The position numbers and the translations under genes were made by a program. A stretch of 5,147 nucleotides of DNA from Planctomycetota bacterium (GTDB taxonomy: Bacteria > Planctomycetota > UBA11346), in contig JACDEN010000252.1 of the NCBI GenBank assembly GCA_013816415.1, positions 1 through 5,147 of the forward strand. Reading direction: 5' to 3'. This document shows, in pieces, positions 1 through 5,147 of the stretch. Each line of letters opens with the position of its first letter. Positions within the stretch are counted from its first letter, which is position 1. A model generated the notes under the pieces. The model ran no database searches, was not told where the DNA came from, and was given only the letters and a program-made list of their open reading frames with translations.

Positions 1-294
1 GTGCTGGTGCGCGCGCATCCGGCGGCGCTCAAGCGCCTCGACTGGCAGGCGTTCTTCACCGCGCTCGCGGCATCGGGCTCGGGCGCGAAGGCGGTCGGCT
101 CGATCGCCGAGCGCATCGCCCACAGCGCCGCCTGCCACGGCGCGGTCAAGGCGGGCCACGAACTCGGCCGCGAGGAGCAGCTCGAGCTGGTGCGCCTGCT
201 CTACCGCCTCGAACACATGGAGCACTGCCCGCACGGTCGGCCGACGACGCTCGATCTCGGCTGGGGGGAATTGGCGAGACGGTTTCAGAGATAG
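1..294 (+). CDS. mutL: DNA mismatch repair protein MutL, C-terminal fragment
   Basis: The last 97 codons of an open frame that enters from outside the window; the GTG at position 1 is internal, not a start. MutL couples mismatch recognition by MutS to strand incision and excision. The fragment is the C-terminal dimerisation domain. It shows ACHGAVKAG (residues 44-52 of the fragment), CPHGRPT (76-82) and a terminal F-x-R (FQR, 95-97). In endonuclease-type MutL (Bacillus subtilis type) the cysteine of the first motif and the C-x-H of the second help form the zinc site, and the F-x-R tail is conserved. The remaining catalytic motif, DQHA-x2-E-x4-E, would lie upstream of the window and cannot be checked. 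Family assignment is confident; endonuclease proficiency is inferred. The gene ends with TAG directly against an inverted repeat and converges on the next gene. Confidence 0.93.
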   Translation: MLVRAHPAALKRLDWQAFFTALAASGSGAKAVGSIAERIAHSAACHGAVKAGHELGREEQLELVRLLYRLEHMEHCPHGRPTTLDLGWGELARRFQR

Positions 295-388
295 GTTGGT
301 GGTTGGTGGTTGGTGGTTGACCGCTCTCCAACACCAGGCCACCTCGTGGTTGGTTGTCACCACAAACCACCAACCACAAACCACCAAC
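295..388. repeat. Heptamer-built inverted repeat (long hairpin) filling the mutL/M18 intergenic space
   Basis: The left arm (295-319) reads GTTGGTG three times and then GTTG. The right arm, read on the minus strand from 388 back to 364, alternates GTTGGTG and GTTTGTG. The arms pair at 23 of 25 positions, around a 44-nt centre. Measured to their inner edges (GTTGAC on the left; GTGAC read inward on the minus strand on the right), the right arm has about one heptamer more than the left. The centre has a small stem of its own, CCAC (339-342), CTC loop, GTGG (346-349), and another GTGGTTGG run at 346-353. The element begins one base after the mutL stop and ends two bases before the stop of the convergent aminopeptidase gene. 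The structure is seen directly. Its role, as a terminator-like hairpin or a dispersed repeat, is inferred. Confidence 0.85.
295..388. terminator. Possible bidirectional transcription stop between convergent genes
   Basis: The long stem between two convergent stop codons sits where a shared terminator would be expected, and it would fold in either transcript. Neither side is followed by a run of T, so it is not a classical intrinsic terminator. It may instead slow polymerase or protect 3' ends. This is a positional inference only. Confidence 0.3.
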
Positions 389-390
389 TG

Positions 391-1659
391 CTATCCCTTC
401 AAATGCTCCCGCAGCAGCGCGATATACGGCGCATGATCCGCCGTCGCCGCGCATTCTCGCGCCGAGTGCATCGACAGCATGGGATTGCCGACGTCGGCGA
501 CGGCGATGCCGAGACGCGCCGCGGTGATCGGGCCGATGGTCGAGCCGCAGCCGAGATCAGTGCGGGCGACGAAATCCTGGAGCGAAACGCCGGCGCGCGC
601 GGCGATCGCGCGCACGTGCGCGGCGGTGACGGCGCTGGTGGCGTAGCGCTGGTTGTGGTTGCTCTTGAGCACCGGGCCCTTGCCGAGCTGCGGCTTGTGG
701 CGCGGCTCGTGGCGGTCGGCGTAGTTCGGATGCACGGCGTGCGCCATGTCGGCGGAGATCATGGTGCTGCCAGCGAGCGCGGCGAGGTACTCGGCCCGCG
801 AGCGGCCCAGGCCGATCGCGATGCGCTCGAGCACGCTGCCGAGCAGGCTGCCGTCGGCGCCGGCGTCGCTGGTCGATCCGACCTCCTCGTGGTCGTGGCA
901 CGCCAGCACCGCGACGCTCAGCGGATCGCCGTCGGAGGCGGCGATCAGCGCCATCGCACCGGCATGGCACGAGGCGAGGTTGTCGAGGCGCGGAGCGAAC
1001 ACGAATTCGCCGGCGGCGCCGCCGAGCGCGCTCGGCGTGAGATCGAAGAGCGAGAGATCGTGCGAGCGGATGTCGCCCGCGGGAATGCCGCTGGCCTTCG
1101 CGAGCAGCTCCGCGAATGCCGCCGCCGCGTCGCCGCCGTCGCGGGCGAGCGCCCAAATCGGCGCGAGCTGGGTCTGCGCATTCAGCTTCAGGCCATCGTC
1201 GTTGATCTTGCGATCGAGGTGGATGGCGAGCTGTGGCACGCGCGCGATCGGCACGCCGATGCGCACCAGTCGCACGCCGCCGTCGGCCGCGTGCACCGTT
1301 CCGGCGAGGCCGAGGTCGCGGTCGAGCCACGAATTCAGCAATGCGCCGCCGTAGACCTCGACACCGAGCTGGCAGCAGCCCTCGGACTGGAACGCGGGTC
1401 GCGGCTTCAGGCGCAGGTGCGGACTATCGGTGTGCGCGCCGACCAGGGTGAAGCGCTGCGGAGCGCGGCCGCGCACCACGAATGCGATGACGCTGGCGCC
1501 GCGACGCACCAGGAAGCGCCCTGGCGCGAGCGGCCACTCCGCCCGCTGCATCGGCAGCTCGGCGAAACCAGCCGCCGTCAATTCCCGCACCAGCTCCGCG
1601 GCGGCGTGCGCCGGACAGGGCGACGCATCGATGAACCGGCAGAGCGCATTGGCGTCCAT
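391..1659 (-). CDS. apeB: M18 family metallo-aminopeptidase (aspartyl aminopeptidase type)
   Basis: Encodes 422 residues, close to the usual bacterial M18 length. M18 enzymes are cytosolic, oligomeric di-zinc aminopeptidases that remove N-terminal residues, typically acidic ones, in peptide turnover. The expected metal and catalytic residues are present in order: GAHTDSPH (H76, D78), PRLDN (D226), DHEEVGS (E258 as the probable catalytic base, E259 as a ligand), SADMAHAVHPNY (D304) and MLSMHSARE (H398). The family motif CGSTIGP lies at 371-377. Nothing essential is missing, so the enzyme looks intact. The ATG at 1659 is chosen because the N-terminus then matches the family start; only a weak Shine-Dalgarno-like GCAGG precedes it, within a few bases. 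It lies 67 bp downstream of lysC on the same strand and may be co-transcribed. It converges on mutL. Substrate preference cannot be read from the sequence. Confidence 0.94.
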   Translation of the reverse strand: MDANALCRFIDASPCPAHAAAELVRELTAAGFAELPMQRAEWPLAPGRFLVRRGASVIAFVVRGRAPQRFTLVGAHTDSPHLRLKPRPAFQSEGCCQLGVEVYGGALLNSWLDRDLGLAGTVHAADGGVRLVRIGVPIARVPQLAIHLDRKINDDGLKLNAQTQLAPIWALARDGGDAAAAFAELLAKASGIPAGDIRSHDLSLFDLTPSALGGAAGEFVFAPRLDNLASCHAGAMALIAASDGDPLSVAVLACHDHEEVGSTSDAGADGSLLGSVLERIAIGLGRSRAEYLAALAGSTMISADMAHAVHPNYADRHEPRHKPQLGKGPVLKSNHNQRYATSAVTAAHVRAIAARAGVSLQDFVARTDLGCGSTIGPITAARLGIAVADVGNPMLSMHSARECAATADHAPYIALLREHLKG

Positions 1660-1688
1660 GCCTGCAGACTAACGAAGGTCGCCTGATG

Positions 1689-1723
1689 GGCCATGGCCGT
1701 GCGGGGCCCGTCCGACGTCCGAC
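1689..1723. repeat. Short palindrome and 7-bp tandem repeat in the lysC/M18 gap
   Basis: The 67-bp gap contains the 10-bp palindrome GGCCATGGCC (1689-1698), the self-complementary GGGCCC (1704-1709), and GTCCGAC repeated directly (1710-1716 and 1717-1723) just after the lysC stop. GGGCC at 1688-1692 could pair with 1705-1709 as a short stem. No T-run follows in the direction of lysC transcription, so I do not call a terminator. These may be chance in GC-rich DNA. Confidence 0.4.
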
Positions 1724-1726
1724 TCT

Positions 1727-3079
1727 TCAGGCAAATTCGTTGTAGATCGCCCGGATCGCGATCGCCAGATCGCCCTCGGTCACGCCGACGATGATGTTCT
1801 GCTCGCTCGAGCCCTGGTCGATCATGCGCACGTTCACCCGCGCCTTGGCCAGCGCGCTGAACAGCCGCGCGGCGGTGCCGATGGCGTGGTTCATGCCCTG
1901 GCCGACGGTCGCGATCAGCGCCATCCCCGGGACCACCTTGATCGCGTCGGGCTTCACCGCGCCCTGGATGTCCTCGACGATCTGGTCGATCTTGCTGACG
2001 TTGCCGTTGCTCGTCAGCTGCTTGTCGCTGACCACCACCGACATGGTGTCGATGCCGGTCGGCGTGTGCTCGAACGACACGCCGACGCGCTCGAACACGT
2101 CGAGCAGCCGGCGGCCGAAGCCGACTTCGGCGTTCATCAGCGCCTTCTCGACGTTGATGACGGTGAAGCCCTTGGTGCCGGCGATGCCGACCACCACCTG
2201 ATGGCCGGCGTCGCGCTCGGCGACGATCATGGTGCCGGCGTCGTCCGGCTTGTTGGTGTTGCGGATGTTGATCGGGATGCCCTTGTCGCGCACCGGGAAC
2301 ACCGCCTCCTCGTGCAGCACGCTGGCGCCCATGTACGACAGCTCGCGCAACTCGCGGTAGGTGATCTCAAGGATCGGCTTGGCCTCGGGCACCACCCGCG
2401 GATCGGTCATGAGCACGCCCGAGACGTCGGTCCAGTTCTCGTACAGCGTCACGCCGAGCGCATTCGCCACCACCGCGCCGGTGACGTCCGAGCCGCCACG
2501 GCTGAAGGTCTTGATCTCACCGTTCGGGGTCGCGCCGTAAAACCCGGGGATGACGAAGCGCCCCGGCCCCGCGCAGCGCTTCGCGATCAGGTCGAAGGTC
2601 TTGGCGTCGAGGCGACCCGAGCGGTCGAAGGCGACGACTTCGGCAGCGTCGATGTACTGCGCACCGAGGAGCGCCGCGACCACGCGTCCGTGGATCGCCT
2701 CGCCGCGGCTCGCCGCGTAATCGGCCGAGGCACCGGCTTCGATCTTCGCGCGCGCCTCGGCGAGGGTCGGGGCCAGATCGAGATCGAGCTTCAGTTCCTT
2801 CACGATGGTCAGGAAGCGGTTCGAGATGCCGTCCCACACCTGGCCGAGCGGCTGGCGCTTGGCTCCGAGCTGCTGCGCCAGGTAGAGCAGATCCGTGATC
2901 TTGGTATCCGAGGAGGTCGCCTTGCCCGGCGCCGACGGCACGATGAAGCGCCGCGCCGGATCGGCCTCGATGATCGCCTTCACCTTGAGCAGCTGCGCCG
3001 CCGTGGCCACGGAGGTGCCGCCGAATTTCGCGACCTTCGTCGTTGTTCTGACTGCTGCAGCTGGGACCGCGGTTGCCAT
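1727..3079 (-). CDS. lysC: Aspartate kinase (monofunctional, two ACT domains)
   Basis: Phosphorylates L-aspartate with ATP, the first step toward lysine/diaminopimelate, threonine and methionine. From the ATG at 3079 the protein has 450 residues. The amino-acid kinase domain (about 15-285) has KFGGTS at 18-23, VPSAPGK at 47-53, SRGE at 124-127, the ATP-site segment FSRGGSDVTG at 192-201, WTDVSGV at 216-222 and TDPRVVP at 225-231. Two ACT regulatory domains follow, about 300-375 (HTPTGIDTMSVVVS) and 385-447 (MIDQGSSEQNIIVGV), the site of feedback control by end-product amino acids in this family. No homoserine dehydrogenase is fused. The sequence style resembles the clostridial/PVC type of aspartokinase. 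The start at 3079 is preferred over the upstream ATG at 3121 because GGAGG precedes it by 10 nt and the extra 14 residues precede the conserved core without a ribosome site. It is divergent from the exported-protein gene. Which amino acid inhibits it is not visible. Confidence 0.96.
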   Translation of the reverse strand: MATAVPAAAVRTTTKVAKFGGTSVATAAQLLKVKAIIEADPARRFIVPSAPGKATSSDTKITDLLYLAQQLGAKRQPLGQVWDGISNRFLTIVKELKLDLDLAPTLAEARAKIEAGASADYAASRGEAIHGRVVAALLGAQYIDAAEVVAFDRSGRLDAKTFDLIAKRCAGPGRFVIPGFYGATPNGEIKTFSRGGSDVTGAVVANALGVTLYENWTDVSGVLMTDPRVVPEAKPILEITYRELRELSYMGASVLHEEAVFPVRDKGIPINIRNTNKPDDAGTMIVAERDAGHQVVVGIAGTKGFTVINVEKALMNAEVGFGRRLLDVFERVGVSFEHTPTGIDTMSVVVSDKQLTSNGNVSKIDQIVEDIQGAVKPDAIKVVPGMALIATVGQGMNHAIGTAARLFSALAKARVNVRMIDQGSSEQNIIVGVTEGDLAIAIRAIYNEFA

Positions 3080-3089
3080 GGACGGCTCG

Positions 3090-3094
3090 CCTCC
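3090..3094 (-). promoter_or_regulatory. Shine-Dalgarno site that fixes the lysC start
   Basis: GGAGG on the minus strand lies 10 nt before the ATG at 3079. The spacing is a little long but usable. The alternative ATG at 3121 is preceded by a pyrimidine-rich stretch with no such site, so this motif decides the start. Confidence 0.6.
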
Positions 3095-3099
3095 GAAGG

Positions 3100-3117
3100 C
3101 GGCGCAGGCTAGCGCCG
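3100..3117 (-). other. Small GC hairpin in the lysC leader
   Basis: CGGCGC (3100-3105) and GCGCCG (3112-3117) form a perfect 6-bp stem with a 6-nt loop. It lies 5 nt upstream of the lysC ribosome-binding site. It could affect ribosome access, but such short stems are common in GC-rich leaders. A regulatory role is unproven. Confidence 0.3.
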
Positions 3118-3238
3118 GCATGGGAAAGGAAATGGCCGGATGCGTCGGGTGTGGCAGCCCCTGCTCGCGCGGCCTGGGCGGCGGGGTGCCTGGTCATGGG
3201 ATTTGTCGACGCCACTGGCAGGATCCGGAACAGCGGAT

Positions 3239-3244
3239 GGAGGT
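3239..3244 (+). promoter_or_regulatory. Shine-Dalgarno site that fixes the exported-protein start
   Basis: GGAGGT ends 5 nt before the ATG at 3250, a strong and well-spaced site. It selects this start over upstream in-frame ATGs at 3073 and 3196, and the chosen start places a signal peptide at the very N-terminus. Confidence 0.75.
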
Positions 3245-3249
3245 GGTCG

Positions 3250-4518
3250 ATGCGCATCGTCCTGGTGATGCTCGCGCTGTGGGCCAAGGGCGCGTACGCG
3301 GTCGATGAGCCGCGCGCGCTCCAGCCCGACGGCGCGACCGAACGCATCCATGCCTGCGCGTTGGCATGGATGGACCAGTACCTGGCCAGCGACGACCTCG
3401 CCGGCCTGGGGCCGATCGCCGAGGGCATCGCCAAGCGGCTGGTCGCCGGCGGCACGCTCTACGTCGGAGGCGATCCCTCGTTCTCGGATGAGTTCGATGG
3501 TCGTGCGGGCGGTTTCGCCGGCACCAAGCCGTTGATCATCGGCAAGGCACTCGGCGCGCAGGATGCGCTCATCATCGGCCTGCTGAACCAGAACGACAAG
3601 GGTTCGCATTTCCTGCGTCCCGGAAACCTCGGCGAGAACAACAACACGCTGACGAAGGCGCTGACCGTGCACGTCGGCAGCCATCGCTGGCCGCAGGTCG
3701 CCCGCCTGGCAGAAGCCGTGGATCCGGCGCGCTGGCCTGCGGGATTCCATATGCTGGACACGCGCGTGCCCGAAGGCGCAGGCTGGGAGAACGTCTCGCT
3801 GAGTCAGATGGCGTCGGTGGTCATCGGCCACGCCCTTGAGGCCGAGATCATCGCCGCGTTGTCGCGACAGGGAAAGACCCCCGCGATCTTCGCGAGCTGC
3901 CTCGCTCCGGGTGGCAATGAATACAACGACAGCATCATGAACCGCTTCGTCATTCCCGGTCCGCCGGTCGAGGCGATCCCGGCTGGCGCGCTGTCGCGGG
4001 CATACGTGACCACCTGCCGACGGCAGATCGCCGCGTTCGTGACGTCGGGACAGGCGCGGCCGCTGCGGCAGGCCGCGAGACGCCTGGCGGATTGCCAGCG
4101 ACGTGCGGGCGTCATCTGGACCATCTTCGTCGGCCACGTCCACATGCGCGGCGCGATCATCCCCGATGAATTGTCGCGGCTGTTCATCTATGGGCGCGAA
4201 TGGCAGTGGTCGCCGCGGGGCATCCATCCCGAGGACACGCTGCTGTACGTCGGATATCTCGACTATCCCAAGGCGGCCGTGGAAGGCAGCCTGAAGATCT
4301 GCACCGACGCGGCCGTCCTCGTCGTCGGCGATTGCCCGCTCGATGAGCGCGTGACCACCATCCGGTCGTGCTGGGAACGCTGGGATTCAGCGGTCACGGT
4401 GCCGGGCTATCCCTACCAGGCCGTCGCATCCTCGGGGGTCGTGCAGACGCCGCAGTGGTACAGCCTGATGGCGGAGGCGCAGGCGCTGCTGAAGGATGTC
4501 GCCAAGCCGGCGCCGTGA
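3250..4518 (+). CDS. Predicted exported protein with two Rossmann/SIS-like modules, function unknown
   Basis: Encodes 422 residues from the ATG with the strong ribosome site. Residues 1-17 look like a short Sec signal peptide: R2, a hydrophobic stretch LVMLALW and a cleavage site AYA before VDEP. The mature part appears to be two related alpha/beta modules. Module 1 (about 34-240) has a helix ending at AKRLVAGGTLYVGGD (61-75), then GRAGGF (84-89), ALGAQDALIIGLL (100-112) and KTPAIFASC (209-217). Module 2 (about 250-415) has RLADCQRRAG (278-287), IWTIFVGHVHMRG (289-301), DTLLYVGYL (329-337) and TDAAVLVVGDCP (352-363). This order (helix, glycine-ended strand, a second strand introduced by an acidic residue, a third strand) recalls the sugar-isomerase (SIS) fold, often in tandem. 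The match is by eye and no active site is identified. Seven cysteines (36, 217, 256, 282, 351, 362, 374) could form disulfides if exported. The gene stands alone, divergent from lysC and convergent with the next gene. Confidence 0.8.
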   Translation: MRIVLVMLALWAKGAYAVDEPRALQPDGATERIHACALAWMDQYLASDDLAGLGPIAEGIAKRLVAGGTLYVGGDPSFSDEFDGRAGGFAGTKPLIIGKALGAQDALIIGLLNQNDKGSHFLRPGNLGENNNTLTKALTVHVGSHRWPQVARLAEAVDPARWPAGFHMLDTRVPEGAGWENVSLSQMASVVIGHALEAEIIAALSRQGKTPAIFASCLAPGGNEYNDSIMNRFVIPGPPVEAIPAGALSRAYVTTCRRQIAAFVTSGQARPLRQAARRLADCQRRAGVIWTIFVGHVHMRGAIIPDELSRLFIYGREWQWSPRGIHPEDTLLYVGYLDYPKAAVEGSLKICTDAAVLVVGDCPLDERVTTIRSCWERWDSAVTVPGYPYQAVASSGVVQTPQWYSLMAEAQALLKDVAKPAP

Positions 4519-4551
4519 GCGGGCCAGCGCTCCTTCGTCCGGGGGCGGGAG

Positions 4552-5028
4552 TCAGCGGCCGACTCCGTGGGCGACTCCGTGGCCGAAGAGATTGGTGAAT
4601 CCGGTGATGATCATCAGCAGGCTGAACAGCACGGCCGCCACTCCGCCCGCCGCGAGCAGCAGCCAGGTCGCGAAGCCGCCGATCATCGGCAGGAACCACA
4701 GCACTCGCGAGCGGTGGCTGAACTGCCACGCCGGATAATCGCGGATCCAGCGCGCCACCGGCATCACCAGCCACGAGCTGACGGCGATGATCGCGCAGGC
4801 GGCGATGATCGCGCACGCGGTGCGCGCGGTGGCGTGGTCGATGGTATCCCGCAGGTGGATGCCGCGCTCATCCCACGCCAGCGCGATCCAGGTGACGCCC
4901 AGGATGGGGATGATGTTGACCAGCAGCAGGAATTTCAGGCCGCGCCACAGCGCGATGTCGAGCTTCGGCGGCGAACCGCCCCCTCCTCCTGCGGAGCCTC
5001 TGGCGGGCCCCTTGGCGTCGGGGCTCAC
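4552..5028 (-). CDS. Small multi-pass membrane protein, function unknown
   Basis: Encodes 158 residues starting at GTG (5028). The N-terminus is soluble and glycine-rich (GSAGGGGGSPP, 11-21). Hydrophobic segments follow at about 31-51, 69-92, and one long stretch at 108-147 that probably makes two passes, giving four in total. Short charged loops lie between them (WDERGIHLRD; ARWIRDYPAWQFSHRSR), and the C-terminus is HGVAHGVGR. I recognise no family or catalytic motif. The GTG overlaps the hemL stop in the arrangement GTGA, so translation is probably coupled to hemL. That overlap is the main reason to prefer this start and the only hint of context. Two in-frame tandem duplications lie inside the gene. 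A role linked to tetrapyrrole synthesis is possible, but the coupling may be only economy of space. Confidence 0.8.
   Translation of the reverse strand: MSPDAKGPARGSAGGGGGSPPKLDIALWRGLKFLLLVNIIPILGVTWIALAWDERGIHLRDTIDHATARTACAIIAACAIIAVSSWLVMPVARWIRDYPAWQFSHRSRVLWFLPMIGGFATWLLLAAGGVAAVLFSLLMIITGFTNLFGHGVAHGVGR
4560..4583 (-). repeat. 12-bp tandem duplication at the 3' end of the membrane-protein gene
   Basis: Two copies of a 12-bp unit on the plus strand, CGACTCCGTGG followed by G or C (4560-4571 and 4572-4583), identical except for the last base. On the coding strand they give the repeated His-Gly-Val of HGVAHGVG, just before the stop codon. Confidence 0.7.
4783..4818 (-). repeat. 18-bp tandem duplication inside a membrane segment
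   Basis: Units 4783-4800 and 4801-4818 match at 17 of 18 bases. They keep frame and encode ACAIIA twice (residues 71-76 and 77-82), which forms the core of the second hydrophobic segment of the membrane protein. Confidence 0.8.
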
Positions 5029-5147
5029 GACGCGACCTGCGCGAGGGCACGATCGGCGGCGGCGAGCGTGGTGCGGATCTCGGCCGGGCCGTGCGCGCTC
5101 GACCAGAAGGCCGCCTCGAACGGGCTCGGCGCGAGATAGATCCCCTG
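5025..5147 (-). CDS. hemL: Glutamate-1-semialdehyde 2,1-aminomutase, C-terminal fragment
   Basis: The last 40 codons of a gene that continues past the right edge of the window. HemL is the PLP-dependent cytosolic enzyme that turns glutamate-1-semialdehyde into 5-aminolevulinate in the C5 route to haem and other tetrapyrroles. The fragment begins QGIYLAPSPFEAAFWSSAH and continues into an alpha helix. This matches the conserved HemL ending, in which G-[IV]-Y-L-x-P-S-x-[FY]-E-A-x-F-x-S-x-AH is followed by a helix of the D/E-I-x-x-T-x-x-A type. The PLP lysine lies outside the window. The identification rests on this short motif but the motif is distinctive. The stop TGA (5027-5025) overlaps the GTG start of the downstream membrane-protein gene. 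Confidence 0.85.
   Translation of the reverse strand, partial: QGIYLAPSPFEAAFWSSAHGPAEIRTTLAAADRALAQVAS

Larger units (their letters stand above)
3080..3249. promoter_or_regulatory. Divergent intergenic region between lysC and the exported-protein gene
   Basis: These 170 bp separate two divergent starts, so promoters for both genes should lie here or just inside the coding ends. I could not find a convincing -35/-10 pair on either strand. TAGCCT on the minus strand near 3110 is a weak -10-like match without a good -35. No recognisable lysine riboswitch fits in the space. Confidence 0.45.

Noticed and set aside
295..388. CRISPR array, suggested by repeated short units
   Set aside because: The units are contiguous heptamers in inverted orientation with no spacers, so this is a hairpin-forming repeat, not an array.
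310..1686. Long open frame (458 codons) on the plus strand opposite the aminopeptidase gene
   Set aside because: The translation is low-complexity, rich in Arg/Ala/Gly, with no recognisable domain. It starts inside the inverted repeat, and it lies antisense to a well-supported M18 gene. It is a GC-rich shadow frame.
1886..3112. Long open frame (408 codons) on the plus strand opposite lysC
   Set aside because: The composition is typical of an antisense shadow, with many His/Asp/Arg/Val and no motif. The opposite strand encodes an intact aspartate kinase.
3080..3121. 14-residue N-terminal extension of lysC from the ATG at 3121
   Set aside because: There is no Shine-Dalgarno site before 3121. 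The ATG at 3079 has GGAGG upstream and gives a normal N-terminus.
3073..3249. N-terminal extension of the exported protein to the ATG at 3073
   Set aside because: It would overlap the lysC start and bury the signal peptide. The ATG at 3250 has GGAGGT at good spacing.
3109..4227. Open frame (372 codons) on the minus strand opposite the exported-protein gene
   Set aside because: It is Arg-rich without domains, whereas the plus strand has a strong ribosome site, a signal peptide and alternating alpha/beta pattern.
4519..4551. Possible terminator between the convergent exported-protein and membrane-protein genes
   Set aside because: Only a weak CTCC/GGAG pairing is visible in the 33 bp and no T-run follows on either strand.
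4567..5139. Plus-strand open frame (190 codons) opposite the membrane-protein gene and hemL
   Set aside because: The translation is charged and low-complexity. The minus strand gives clear membrane segments and the HemL ending.

Overview
The window is GC-rich, densely packed bacterial chromosomal DNA carrying mostly housekeeping genes. No plasmid, phage, transposase, CRISPR or RNA gene is visible. The lineage cannot be fixed. MutL has the C-x-H zinc motif and a terminal F-x-R, as in endonuclease-type MutL. The aspartate kinase is the monofunctional, double-ACT kind known from Clostridia and the Planctomycetes-Verrucomicrobia side. There is also an exported protein of a kind I associate loosely with planctomycetes. 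A Planctomycetes/Verrucomicrobia-like bacterium is a reasonable guess, not a demonstrated one.

Layout. Positions 1-294 (+) hold the C-terminal end of mutL. It converges on an M18 aminopeptidase gene (391-1659, -). The 96 bp between their stop codons is filled almost exactly by a heptamer-built inverted repeat (295-388). Upstream of the aminopeptidase on the same strand, 67 bp away, is aspartate kinase lysC (1727-3079, -). A 170-bp region (3080-3249) separates lysC from a divergent gene (3250-4518, +) encoding a predicted exported protein that looks like two tandem Rossmann/SIS-like modules. That gene converges, with a 33-bp gap, on a small multi-pass membrane protein gene (4552-5028, -). The GTG start of the membrane gene overlaps the stop of hemL (5025-5147, -, cut by the window end).

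How the genes relate. lysC and the aminopeptidase could be co-transcribed from the 3080-3249 region, but they share no pathway beyond amino-acid metabolism. hemL and the membrane gene are almost certainly translationally coupled, which is the only contextual hint about the membrane protein. No stretch over 300 bp lacks a gene. The least ordinary items are the inverted repeat between mutL and the aminopeptidase, the exported SIS-like protein, and the tandem duplications inside the membrane-protein gene.
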